The notes below the pieces were generated by a model. The model searched no databases. It had not been told where the DNA came from and worked only from the letters and a program-made list of their open reading frames with translations. A stretch of DNA of 33,669 nucleotides from a virus. The first letter of the stretch is position 1. The number at the start of each line of letters is the position of its first letter. The stretch lies in the IMG/VR virus record IMGVR_UViG_3300042445_001385, positions 1-33,669 of that record; one strand, given 5' to 3'. Of this stretch, positions 7,317 to 15,697 are shown one piece after another. The translations under genes and the position numbers were made by a program.

Positions 7317-9533
7317 AAAGTAGCCTCTAAACCCGATAGTATGGCAACTGTTAATTCAATTGCAGCTAAGACAGGATTAAGAGCACAAGCGGTAGCAGGT
7401 TGGGCAGATGAAAATGGTGTAAACCTTTCAAAAGTATCTGCTGATATTGATTCTAAAAAATTGAAACCTATGGATATGATGACCGCAGTTAGTGGTAATC
7501 CTGGTAACAAATACGCTAAAGATATAATTTCAAAATATTCACAAAGTGGTGAAACTTCAACCCCAAAAGGTAATATGGGAGTTGATAAAGTTGTTTATAA
7601 TACAAGAACTAAAACAGTTGGTATTGTACGAATGGCAGATGAAAAAGGTGAAACTAAAACTGATGCAGATGGTAATGTAAATACATCTGAATTAGAACCA
7701 TACAACCCAACAAAGTATCCACATCAAAAAGATGCACAGGTTGCACCATCTACACAAAAAGAAGTAGATAAGAGAGGATTATGGAATCCATTCGCACAAG
7801 ATGAACCTACTTCTAAATCAAAAGAAGCTAGAAAAGGTAATCCATCGGTAAATAAAGAAGCTAAGAAAAACGCAGAAACCTTTGGTATTACTCCACAAAA
7901 ATTGGGTAATGATGGATATAAAAAAGCAATGTATCAGGCAGCAGTTGAAGCTCTAACTGATTCAAACTTCCATGATGAGGCTAGAGAATTGATTTCAAAG
8001 ATTGAAGGAAAGCCTGAATGGGCTAAGAGGGTAGATTATCCAAAGATGGATGACCCTAAGTACAAAGAGAAAATGGCAGATATTAGAACTAATGGAGTAG
8101 ATAGTTCAGAATATTGGGGTGGAGAAGATGGTACGCATGAATTTGCTAGAAAAGTATCAGCATCTTCAGGATGGGATGGAGTTGAAGCAGCAGATGGTAT
8201 TGCATTCACATTAAGAATGAATGGATTTCATAAGCAAGCAGATATGATTCAATCCGTATTTGATGATAAACCATATATGAAAGAAAATAATATGAAATTA
8301 GTAAACCTAATTCCATTAAAGGAAATCGATTTTACAAATCAGGACCAATTTGATGATTATCAAAAGAAACATAGTTTAAGACCCGATACAAAGGTTACAA
8401 TAGCAGGTAAGCCACAAACTGTTGCACAGGCTTCTAAAAATTCTGAACCCGTAAAAGGAAGTTCAGTATTTGGTAAAGATAGTGGAGGTTCAGTATTCGC
8501 TAAAGCAGGCGGAGCATCTGCTAAATCCGATGGAGGTTCAAATGAAAAAGCCGATACTATAATTAAAGGATTGAAGCCCGCCAAATATGGTGGTAAACAT
8601 CCAGACTCTATGGAAATGGGTGGTTCTTTGTATAGAATTAATAGAAAAGGTGAAGCTGTTCGTGATAGAGAAGTTAGATTAAAGGATATTACTCCTGAAG
8701 ATATTACATCTACCGAAAAATTATTTGGTGTAGATTTGAGTAAAGGTATAGAAAATGGACTTGATTACGAAACCAACGATTTAATTATTCAAACTAAAAG
8801 ACTCCAACAATTTGATAAAGGTGGTGAGTTTGAAGATAAAAAGTTTTACGATTCACTTTTAAGTAATATAAAATCAGGGGTAGCAAAAGGTTACATGAAA
8901 AAGATTGCTGCAGCTGAAAAGGGAAAAGTATCAGCTATTAAATACCCTACCAAATCGGATGACCCATCATATTGGAAAGATGATAAAAAAAGTGATAGTC
9001 GTGGATATAGCCCATATAGAGATGATGATGAAGATGATAGTTGGGGAGAAGGCCCACAATTGACATCTGATAGATTAGGTAAAGTAGAAAGTGCATTAGA
9101 AACCGATTTGAAATTGAGTGCAAATGGATTTGAAACTACACGTGAGAGTGGCGGAGGAATGGGTGGATGGGAAGGACCTATGACAATCGTTTCCAACGAT
9201 GCTGACCAAGATAACGATGATTATATTAGTTTATCAGTAGGAAGTCCTGAAAATGATGGTACGTTTTCAATTGTATTTGCAAACGCAAATGGTGAACCAT
9301 ATTTTGAACCGGATTATGATGCATTAAGTGGTGATAAAACTTTAACACCACAACAGGCATTTAAAGTTACAAAAGCTTTAATGCAAATGCCTGAAGTTCA
9401 AAAGGTACTTAAAGGTGAAATGAGTAGAGATGAATTTCAACCAATATATGATAAACTGAAATCTAAATTTTCAAAAGGTTCTACTATTAAAGAGAATCAT
9501 ATAAAATTGAAATCTCTAATAAAAAGAAAATAA
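7077..9533 (+). CDS. Large protein with duplicated N-terminal module, function unknown
   Basis: The 818-residue product is two related halves. Residues 1-80 and 406-485 align without gaps with 66 of 80 identical, both starting Met-Lys-Leu-Val-Asn-Leu-Ile-Pro-Leu-Lys-Glu-Ile-Asp. Each module goes on through Asp-Gln-Phe-Asp, a Thr-Lys-Val-Thr-Ile-Ala-Gly-Lys strand and a Ser/Gly/Lys linker. After each copy the sequences diverge. The first half is Lys/Asp-rich with a helical end. The second has an acidic stretch and a compact domain at about 640-800. The opening resembles short N-terminal tags on T4-type head-internal proteins, and Leu-Lys-Glu fits a T4 prohead-protease-type Leu-x-Glu site, so an internal or packaged virion protein is possible. 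No enzyme motif was seen. The inner Met at 8292 may be a second start. Confidence 0.6.
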   Translation: MKLVNLIPLKEIDFKNQDQFDAYSKEHELRPSTKVTIAGKVTTAGQAAKESEPTKGSSVFGKDSGGSVFNKAGGASAKSDKVASKPDSMATVNSIAAKTGLRAQAVAGWADENGVNLSKVSADIDSKKLKPMDMMTAVSGNPGNKYAKDIISKYSQSGETSTPKGNMGVDKVVYNTRTKTVGIVRMADEKGETKTDADGNVNTSELEPYNPTKYPHQKDAQVAPSTQKEVDKRGLWNPFAQDEPTSKSKEARKGNPSVNKEAKKNAETFGITPQKLGNDGYKKAMYQAAVEALTDSNFHDEARELISKIEGKPEWAKRVDYPKMDDPKYKEKMADIRTNGVDSSEYWGGEDGTHEFARKVSASSGWDGVEAADGIAFTLRMNGFHKQADMIQSVFDDKPYMKENNMKLVNLIPLKEIDFTNQDQFDDYQKKHSLRPDTKVTIAGKPQTVAQASKNSEPVKGSSVFGKDSGGSVFAKAGGASAKSDGGSNEKADTIIKGLKPAKYGGKHPDSMEMGGSLYRINRKGEAVRDREVRLKDITPEDITSTEKLFGVDLSKGIENGLDYETNDLIIQTKRLQQFDKGGEFEDKKFYDSLLSNIKSGVAKGYMKKIAAAEKGKVSAIKYPTKSDDPSYWKDDKKSDSRGYSPYRDDDEDDSWGEGPQLTSDRLGKVESALETDLKLSANGFETTRESGGGMGGWEGPMTIVSNDADQDNDDYISLSVGSPENDGTFSIVFANANGEPYFEPDYDALSGDKTLTPQQAFKVTKALMQMPEVQKVLKGEMSRDEFQPIYDKLKSKFSKGSTIKENHIKLKSLIKRK
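8292..8531 (+). repeat. Direct repeat copy 2, with possible internal translation start
   Basis: This second copy starts at an in-frame ATG (8292) in an A-rich context like that of real gene starts here. It suggests that two once-separate tandem genes fused by loss of the intervening stop. The internal ATG could still produce a protein of about 413 residues. Confidence 0.8.
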
Positions 9534-9542
9534 CAATAAAAG

Positions 9543-11684
9543 ATGACTCCAAATTTCGAAGAAATATTATTGGAATTAAGTTACAGAATTCCAACAGGAA
9601 TAGTTGATTTAACCAACGAAGAGCACTTAGATGAATTAGTTATCATCTTAGAAGAAAATCGTATATACAATTCTCAAGCAATTATAGCCCTAAGAGAAAA
9701 AGTAAAGGTTAAACCAAAACCAATCGAAACCGGCGAAACATTGGTAGTTAATAAGGCTAGTGGCGCAGTATATGCGGTTAAAAGATATAATTCAAATACA
9801 CAAACTAAAGCCAGTGCTGCTGATATTAGAAAAGCAAAAGCTAATGGTAAATTTGGAAAAGCAGAAAAAGATAAAGGAGTGGTATCTAAAGTAAAAAAAC
9901 CGCCAACTGTAAAAGGTCAAAAGTTAAGTGCTAGTGATTATAAATTAGATGCCGAAGATGATGTAAAACCAACTACATCTGATTTAAATCTAAAACCCGA
10001 TGATGTTGCAAAAAAAACAGCAGCATTAGCGCAAGTTATTAACAAAGATTTTTCGCTAGAATTAAAAAAGAGTTTAGGAGAAAAAGGAATTAAAACATTA
10101 CTTTCAGGGTTTGAGAAAATGATATCAGGCCAAAAAGTTAGTGCACAAGAAAAAGAATTATTACAAAATTTTGTAGCATTCAAAGATAAATCTGGCGAAG
10201 CTACATTATATATAGCGAATAAAACTCCTGGAAATTTTAAAACACATAAAAAAGTAGAATTTCCCGCCTCAAAGCGAGAACAATTAAAGCAACTTAGTCA
10301 GTCGTTTGGATTACAATCAACTAAGGCACAGGAAGGGGCTATGGGTAAAAAACAAGCCGTTGCAAATAAAGTTACACCGGCACGTAGAAATATTGTAATC
10401 GAAGAATCAAAGGATGGTTCTATAACAATAGATGGAGTTAAACACGCACCGATAAATCCAATACCAAAAGTACAAGAGTTGGCATCTCTTTTAAGGAAGA
10501 ATGGGGTAGAAAATCCCGGAATTGAAGCTAAAGCTACAGTTGCATCATTAAAACGATATAATAAGCAATTGGAAATGATGAAATCTGCCGGAAAATTTGA
10601 AATTGTTGATTTTGGTGATACATCAACGCCAAATGGTAGACAATCTACATTTGATAATGTAAAAAACCTATACACAAAAAGATTTGAACAATTATTTAAA
10701 GAAAGTGGCGGAGTAACGAAGGAGCAAAAGATGATTATGGATAGATTCAAATCTATACAATTTAATCAGAATGGTAGTAATCCAAATTTTGAAAAAGAAT
10801 TAGATGATTTATTGAGTGCAATGACTTTAAATAAAGATTTTAGAACAGCTGTTCCTGATTTATTAGAGGTAATTGTATTTTCAAAAATGATTGGTAGAGG
10901 GTATCAAGCGTTCTTACCTTCTTCTGAAACATTTAAAGTATCGGATGTAATAGCATTTAAAGAACCAAATTTTAAACTTCCTAAATCAGGAAATATTGCA
11001 CAAGCGGTTGCAAATAATTTTAAAATGATTAAAACATCATTAGTATTAGTGGGTGGTTCAAGTGTTAAATTTGCAGAAGGCGGCGCAGGACAAAGTGATT
11101 CTAAAGCAGAGCAAACCGAATATAAACATCCTGAAACTAAAGTTGCATTGAAGAATTTACTATCAGTACATCAATTTGTATATGGTAGAAGTAAAGATAC
11201 CAAATATCCACCATCAGCAGATGATGTGGCAAAAAAAGAAAAGCAAATAATGTTTAATATAAATTGGGCTTTAAAAAATAACATAATTACAGAAGATGAA
11301 TATAATCGTATTATGGCTCAGGCTGATAAGCAATCTGAAGCCGTTTTTCAAACAGCAATGAGAAATGGTGTTGGTCCATTAAGTGATAAAGAAAAAAGGG
11401 AATATAAAAACTTATTAAGATTACATACATTAGCCGGTGCAAGTATAGAACAAATTAATAATAATGATACTGATTTCAATTATTTTTCAAACGAAAGAAG
11501 TACAGTTAATGAAAGAACGGGAGCAGTTACAAATGAAGAATTAGATGGTATTGTTAAAAAATGTTGTATGAAATGGTCATATAATCCTGGATTTAAATTT
11601 AGTTCATTTGGTGGTAAAACGTGGATGACTCCTGGCAACGTAAATCCATCCCACATTGTATCATGTGATAAAAAAAGAAGATAA
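9543..11684 (+). CDS. Large protein of unknown function with phage N-terminal tag-like domain
   Basis: This 713-residue protein is not assigned to a family. Its first about 50 residues (Glu-Ile-Leu-Leu-Glu-Leu-Ser-Tyr-Arg, then Gly-Ile-Val-Asp-Leu-Thr-Asn-Glu-Glu-His-Leu) resemble a short helical domain I associate with the N-termini of large phage proteins. A beta-like segment (Gly-Glu-Thr-Leu-Val-Val-Asn-Lys) and a long Lys-rich linker follow to about 160. Mostly helical domains follow to the end. The C-terminus holds a Cys-Cys pair and a Trp/Phe/Gly-rich finish. The gene follows the duplicated-module gene by 9 nt, so the two probably act together, perhaps as virion-internal or tail proteins. 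No catalytic motif was found. Confidence 0.55.
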   Translation: MTPNFEEILLELSYRIPTGIVDLTNEEHLDELVIILEENRIYNSQAIIALREKVKVKPKPIETGETLVVNKASGAVYAVKRYNSNTQTKASAADIRKAKANGKFGKAEKDKGVVSKVKKPPTVKGQKLSASDYKLDAEDDVKPTTSDLNLKPDDVAKKTAALAQVINKDFSLELKKSLGEKGIKTLLSGFEKMISGQKVSAQEKELLQNFVAFKDKSGEATLYIANKTPGNFKTHKKVEFPASKREQLKQLSQSFGLQSTKAQEGAMGKKQAVANKVTPARRNIVIEESKDGSITIDGVKHAPINPIPKVQELASLLRKNGVENPGIEAKATVASLKRYNKQLEMMKSAGKFEIVDFGDTSTPNGRQSTFDNVKNLYTKRFEQLFKESGGVTKEQKMIMDRFKSIQFNQNGSNPNFEKELDDLLSAMTLNKDFRTAVPDLLEVIVFSKMIGRGYQAFLPSSETFKVSDVIAFKEPNFKLPKSGNIAQAVANNFKMIKTSLVLVGGSSVKFAEGGAGQSDSKAEQTEYKHPETKVALKNLLSVHQFVYGRSKDTKYPPSADDVAKKEKQIMFNINWALKNNIITEDEYNRIMAQADKQSEAVFQTAMRNGVGPLSDKEKREYKNLLRLHTLAGASIEQINNNDTDFNYFSNERSTVNERTGAVTNEELDGIVKKCCMKWSYNPGFKFSSFGGKTWMTPGNVNPSHIVSCDKKRR

Positions 11685-11687
11685 AAA

Positions 11688-12104
11688 ATGAATACACAAC
11701 TATTATGTTTATTTACATATAGACCAGAATTAGATATATCCTTACAATTTGTAATACAAAACTATGTCTTAATAAATCCAAATATCTTTATATTAGAAAA
11801 TAAAGTAAAGGAAGATGATTTATTTATCACATTCAATGTAGAGAAAGGTTCATCGCCAATAGATTCTCAATGGAAAACTATTTTAGTTCATAGAAAGAAG
11901 CAATCAAATACAATATATACAATTAACGCCTTAAACGAAGTTATTAAATCTAAAACAGGCGGACAATTAGATAACTCATATCAATTAGATTGGGAAGATT
12001 ATAGAAATTCTATAATTACTACATCAAACTACGGCTACAAAAAAATCCCCACAAAAGTTTACAAAAGTTTAAATCTATCTGATTTAAATAATAATACTTT
12101 TTGA
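11688..12104 (+). CDS. Small protein of unknown function
   Basis: This 138-residue protein starts 3 nt after the previous stop, so it is likely translated from the same message. The first about 90 residues look like alternating strands and helices (Leu-Leu-Cys-Leu-Phe-Thr-Tyr, then Ile-Phe-Ile-Leu-Glu-Asn). The C-terminal part has Trp-x-Asp-Tyr and Lys/Tyr-rich segments. I recognise no family. It is the last gene before the replication block, whose first promoter begins right at its stop codon. Confidence 0.5.
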   Translation: MNTQLLCLFTYRPELDISLQFVIQNYVLINPNIFILENKVKEDDLFITFNVEKGSSPIDSQWKTILVHRKKQSNTIYTINALNEVIKSKTGGQLDNSYQLDWEDYRNSIITTSNYGYKKIPTKVYKSLNLSDLNNNTF

Positions 12105-12136
12105 TTTGGAAATTCCGAATTAATTTATTATATTTG
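12105..12136 (+). promoter_or_regulatory. Bacteroidota-type promoter, replication block
   Basis: TTTGG starts at 12105 and TATATTTG is at 12129-12136 with a 20-nt gap. The leader to the ATG at 12177 is about 35 nt. Confidence 0.75.
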
Positions 12137-12176
12137 TTCTAACATAAAAAAATAGAAACAATATAATAAATAAAGT

Positions 12177-12530
12177 ATGACAGAAATTCACGAAGAAACA
12201 GCAAGAGAACATTGCGAAAGAATTTACCCCGAAATGATGGCTGAGTTTAAAAAGATTCAAGCCGAAATGTATGAAACATTTTGTAAGAAGCAAAGAAACT
12301 ATGGACCTGGTAATATTTCCGTAGGAACTGCACTACAAACCAAAGATGATGTAAAATTATCGTTGACAGGATTATGGTTCAGAATTAATGATAAGGTTCA
12401 GAGATTGAAGCAATTGATAGTATTGGGGCAGCCAGATGAGGTGGGTGAATCAGTACAAGATACATATGAAGATTTATCGGTATATGGTATAATTGCTCAA
12501 CTGGTAAGTAGAGGAAAATGGGCAAAATAA
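12177..12530 (+). CDS. MazG-like / Nmad1 (DUF1599)-like all-alpha protein
   Basis: This 117-residue all-helical protein has Cys-Lys-Lys-Gln-Arg-Asn-Tyr-Gly-Pro-Gly-Asn (about 35-46), Gly-Leu-Trp-Phe-Arg-Ile-Asn-Asp-Lys-x-Gln-Arg-Leu-Lys-Gln (about 65-79), then Asp-Thr-Tyr-Glu-Asp-Leu-Ser-Val-Tyr-Gly-Ile-Ile-Ala-Gln-Leu (about 94-108). This is the pattern of the DUF1599 / 'nucleotide modification associated domain 1' group related to MazG-type pyrophosphatases. In those, acidic residues in the helices bind Mg and an NTP. The group is often linked to phage nucleotide metabolism or base modification. Here that would fit the modification island further downstream. Substrate and activity are not determined by the sequence. 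Confidence 0.6.
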   Translation: MTEIHEETAREHCERIYPEMMAEFKKIQAEMYETFCKKQRNYGPGNISVGTALQTKDDVKLSLTGLWFRINDKVQRLKQLIVLGQPDEVGESVQDTYEDLSVYGIIAQLVSRGKWAK

Positions 12531-12544
12531 ATAATTCAAAAATA

Positions 12545-12576
12545 TTAGGAAAATTCAAAAAATAGTTGTATATTTG
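12545..12576 (+). promoter_or_regulatory. Bacteroidota-type promoter upstream of SSB gene
   Basis: A perfect -7 box, TATATTTG, is at 12569-12576. The -33 box at the 20-nt spacing is TTAGG (12545) instead of TTTGG. The leader before the gp32-like gene would be about 90 nt. Confidence 0.6.
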
Positions 12577-12610
12577 ATACAACAAAAGATAAAAAGGTTA
12601 TATTTAGATA

Positions 12611-12633
12611 TAGGTAATATCGATATACACCTA
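12611..12633 (+). promoter_or_regulatory. Weak hairpin in SSB gene leader
   Basis: TAGGT (12611-12615) can pair with ACCTA (12629-12633) across a loop containing the palindrome ATATCGATAT. T4 gp32 represses its own translation through a structured leader. This site may play that part, but the stem is short and the idea is speculative. Confidence 0.25.
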
Positions 12634-12672
12634 AACTTTAAAAACAATTATTAACTTTAAAACAAAAGAAAA

Positions 12673-13521
12673 ATGGACATTTCATTAGCCTTGAAACGAT
12701 TTAATTCGTTACAAAACACTTCCAAAAAATCAGATTCACTTTGGAAGCCAACACCGGGAAAACATCAAATCAGATTAGTTCCCTACAAATTCAATAAGGA
12801 CATCCCTTTCATTGAATTATTCTTTCACTACAACATTAACAACAAAACTTATCTATCTCCAATTTCGTTTGGTAGACCTGACCCTATTGTTGAGTTTGCA
12901 GAAAAACTTAAACGTACAGGCGATACCGATGATTGGAAAGCAGGTAAGAAAATGGAGCCAAAATTAAGAACATTCGCACCTGTAATCGTAAGAGGTAAGG
13001 AAAGTGAAGGTGTTAAATTTTGGGGATTCGGTAAGACCGTTTATCAGGACATCTTAGGTTACATCGCTGACCCGGATTACGGAGATATCACAGACCCATT
13101 AAATGGTAGAGATATCGTATTGGAAATCGTTGCAGCTGAAGAATCAGGTACATCGTATCCAACTACTACAATTCGTGTTAAACCGGCTCAAACAAAGGTA
13201 GCTGATACACCGGATGCAATTCAAAATGTTTTAGATAACCAAAAGGATATTACCGAAGTATATTCGGAATTATCTTACGCTGAATTAAAAGGTGTATTAG
13301 AAAATTGGTTAAACCCATCAGCAGCAATATCTACTGATAGTGTAGTTGAAGAATTAGAAGCTCCTAAACAAGCTCCTAAAGTAACTGCACAACCATCGGC
13401 AGATTTGGGTGGAACATCTGATATTAGTGGAGATTTACCTTGGGAAACCGAAGAAGCTCCAAAAGCAGCAGCACCAAAAGACGATGTAGCATCGGCATTC
13501 GATGATTTATTCAACAACTAA
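12673..13521 (+). CDS. gp32-like single-stranded DNA-binding protein, no zinc site
   Basis: This 282-residue protein has the gp32 layout. An N-terminal helical, basic segment is followed by an Arg-Leu-Val-Pro-Tyr strand and an aromatic/basic OB-fold-like core (about 30-170, with Lys-Phe-Trp-Gly-Phe-Gly-Lys-Thr-Val-Tyr). A flexible Ala/Pro/Glu linker leads to an acidic tail ending Phe-Asp-Asp-Leu-Phe. It coats ssDNA during replication and recruits partners through the acidic tail. The T4 protein binds zinc through His and Cys residues; this one has no cysteine at all. Where homologues have a Cys-Pro-x-Cys-like turn it has Asp-Pro-Ile-Val (70-73). It is followed 14 nt later by uvsX, its usual recombination partner. 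Confidence 0.75.
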   Translation: MDISLALKRFNSLQNTSKKSDSLWKPTPGKHQIRLVPYKFNKDIPFIELFFHYNINNKTYLSPISFGRPDPIVEFAEKLKRTGDTDDWKAGKKMEPKLRTFAPVIVRGKESEGVKFWGFGKTVYQDILGYIADPDYGDITDPLNGRDIVLEIVAAEESGTSYPTTTIRVKPAQTKVADTPDAIQNVLDNQKDITEVYSELSYAELKGVLENWLNPSAAISTDSVVEELEAPKQAPKVTAQPSADLGGTSDISGDLPWETEEAPKAAAPKDDVASAFDDLFNN

Positions 13522-13535
13522 TTAAAAAAGTTACA

Positions 13536-14642
13536 ATGGCCAAAAGAGAAGAAGACTTAGCGAGCATACTCGCTGACACTCTCAACAAACAAAATAAGGA
13601 TGGTAAGATTGCCTATTTCTTAGATGACGATAGTACGGATGCACCTACTAACGTTAAAGATTGGTTATCTACCGGAAATGCAATGTTAGATGTTGCGATT
13701 TCAAATCGTCCTTATGGTGGTTTACCGGTTGGTCGTATTAGTGAGATTACGGGTTTAGAGCAGAGTGGAAAATCTCTGCTCTCCGCCCATCTCTTAGCAG
13801 AAACCCAAAAGAAGGGTGGTGTTGCAGTACTAATAGATACGGAAACCGCAGTAAGTAGAGAATTTTTAGAAGCAATCGGAGTAGATATCTCAAAACTACT
13901 TTACGTTTCAGTTGATACTGTTGAAGGTATTTTCGAAGCGTGTGAAACGATTATTGAGAAAGTAAGAACGGGTGATAAAGATAGATTAGTTACAATCGTA
14001 GTCGATTCGGTAGCAGCGGCATCTTCAAAGAAAGAGATGGAAGCTGATTATGATAAAGATGGGTACGCAACTGATAAAGCTATTATCATTTCCAAAGCAA
14101 TGAGAAAGATTACCAATATGATTGGTAGACAATCAATCGCTTTAGTATTCACAAATCAGTTAAGACAGAAGATGAACGCAATGTTTGGTGACCCTTGGAC
14201 AACATCAGGTGGTAAAGCATTGGCATTCCATAGTTCAGTTAGATTGAGATTGAAGAGTATGGGGCAATTGAAAGTTGGTGATAGAATCGTTGGTATCAAA
14301 GTTCGTACGCAAGTTATTAAAAATAGAATGGGGCCACCATTAAGGTGTGCAGATTTTGATATCTTCTTTGATAGAGGTATCGATAACTACGGAGGTTGGT
14401 TAGCAGTTATGAAAGATGCTAAAATCTTAAAGCAAGCAGGAGCTTGGTATGAATATATTGATATTGATACAGGCGAAATTAGTAAATTCCAATCTAAAGA
14501 CTTCACTAAGATGTTAGAGAACGAAGAACTAAAAGACCAAATCTATCGTAGGATTTGTGAGGCAACCATTTTACAATACAAAACAAATTCGGCAACGGAT
14601 GAAGTTGAATCAACAACGGACGGAGCAAATGAGTCAGATTAA
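13536..14642 (+). CDS. uvsX: UvsX-type RecA-family recombinase
   Basis: This 368-residue protein has the RecA-core motifs. Walker A is Gly-Leu-Glu-Gln-Ser-Gly-Lys-Ser at 73-80, with a catalytic-Glu strand Asp-Thr-Glu at 101-103. Walker B is Val-Thr-Ile-Val-Val-Asp at 152-157. A DNA-binding loop region around 205-235 has Thr-Asn-Gln-Leu-Arg followed by Ser-Gly-Gly-Lys-Ala. UvsX forms filaments on ssDNA for strand exchange and recombination-dependent replication. Its size is close to T4 UvsX. It lies just after the gp32-like gene and overlaps the start of the next gene by 14 nt, which suggests coupled translation. The C-terminal tail is acidic. Confidence 0.9.
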   Translation: MAKREEDLASILADTLNKQNKDGKIAYFLDDDSTDAPTNVKDWLSTGNAMLDVAISNRPYGGLPVGRISEITGLEQSGKSLLSAHLLAETQKKGGVAVLIDTETAVSREFLEAIGVDISKLLYVSVDTVEGIFEACETIIEKVRTGDKDRLVTIVVDSVAAASSKKEMEADYDKDGYATDKAIIISKAMRKITNMIGRQSIALVFTNQLRQKMNAMFGDPWTTSGGKALAFHSSVRLRLKSMGQLKVGDRIVGIKVRTQVIKNRMGPPLRCADFDIFFDRGIDNYGGWLAVMKDAKILKQAGAWYEYIDIDTGEISKFQSKDFTKMLENEELKDQIYRRICEATILQYKTNSATDEVESTTDGANESD

Positions 14643-15687
14643 TAAGAAGTATTTAGATATACTAAAACAAATAGATGAAGAACATAAAGGATTTGGAGAT
14701 TTACAACGTAATTCCAAAACCTTAGTTATTGATGGTCTTAATACCTTCATTCGTTCTTGGTCAACCGCTCCGAATCTTAATGATAACGGAGACCACATTG
14801 GAGGAATAGTCGGTACTTTAAAAAGTATCGGCTACGCCATCCGACTAATTAACCCTACAAGAGTAGTCGTAGTATTCGATGGTAAAGGGGGTTCAAACAG
14901 CAGAAAAGAAATATACGCAGGATACAAATCCGAAAGAGGCAAGAATAAAATCAAAATGAGATTGAATCGCGCCGCTTCAGTTGAAATGAATCCTGAAGAA
15001 GAAAGTGCATCTATGAAACGTCAAATGACGGGATTAGGAGAACTTCTATCTGCTCTACCCGTAACCATTATGATTTACGATGGAATCGAAGCTGATGATG
15101 TAATGGCTTATATAGCTACTACATTAAAGAAAGAAAATGAGAAAGTAGTAATAATGAGTTCGGATAAAGATTTTCTTCAATTAGTGAATAAAGATGTTAG
15201 TGCATATTCACCATCTAAGAAGAAGATTTATACAATCGATGAAGTAAAAGAAGAATACGGATTTCATCCACATAACTTTATTAATTTCAGAATGATTGAT
15301 GGCGATAAATCCGATAATGTAGAAGGTATCACAGGTTTAGGTGCAAAAACGATTATCAAAGCATTTCCAATACTAACTGAAGAAAATGTGCATACTACCG
15401 AATCTATGTTGGAGTATATTGAAACTCTACCAAAGAAAATAAAAGCACACGAATTATTTCAAAACAATTTGGAAATCTTAAAAAGAAATCGTAAATTGAT
15501 GCAGTTATCCGAACCAGACTTTAGTGGAACGCTTCGTTTAAAAATAATGGATAGGTTCAATGAATCAACTCCAAAGTTTGATAAGCATTCATTTCTAAAG
15601 TTAGGAATAAAGAATCGTATGTTAGATGCGTTTCCAAATGTAAACGATTGGTTACAATCAACATTTTCACATATTAGTAAATTTTAA
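14629..15687 (+). CDS. 5'-3' exonuclease / RNase H (FEN family)
   Basis: I chose the ATG at 14629, which overlaps the uvsX stop by 14 nt, over a further-upstream in-frame ATG at 14557 that lies deep inside uvsX. The 352-residue product has the metal-binding acidic residues of the FEN/T4 RNase H family: Asp35 (Leu-Val-Ile-Asp-Gly-Leu-Asn), Asp84 (Phe-Asp-Gly), Glu154/Asp156/Asp157 (Ile-Glu-Ala-Asp-Asp), Asp179/Asp181 (Ser-Ser-Asp-Lys-Asp) and Asp226/Asp229. A helix-hairpin-helix-like Gly-Ile-Thr-Gly-Leu-Gly-Ala-Lys-Thr follows at 233-241. Such enzymes remove RNA primers and 5' flaps on the lagging strand. The position next to uvsX and gp41 fits. Confidence 0.85.
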   Translation: MSQINKKYLDILKQIDEEHKGFGDLQRNSKTLVIDGLNTFIRSWSTAPNLNDNGDHIGGIVGTLKSIGYAIRLINPTRVVVVFDGKGGSNSRKEIYAGYKSERGKNKIKMRLNRAASVEMNPEEESASMKRQMTGLGELLSALPVTIMIYDGIEADDVMAYIATTLKKENEKVVIMSSDKDFLQLVNKDVSAYSPSKKKIYTIDEVKEEYGFHPHNFINFRMIDGDKSDNVEGITGLGAKTIIKAFPILTEENVHTTESMLEYIETLPKKIKAHELFQNNLEILKRNRKLMQLSEPDFSGTLRLKIMDRFNESTPKFDKHSFLKLGIKNRMLDAFPNVNDWLQSTFSHISKF

Positions 15688-15697
15688 AAAATAAGTT

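Noticed and set aside
7124-7510. Minus-strand open frames of 60-150 codons across the window, such as this one
   Set aside because: They lie fully inside well-supported + strand genes, have low-complexity Ser/Leu/Pro translations, and have no promoter or start context. They are antisense shadows.
14557-14628. Longer FEN-nuclease start at 14557
   Set aside because: The 24 extra residues are an out-of-frame reading of the uvsX end; the ATG at 14629 gives a compact overlap and normal family N-terminus.
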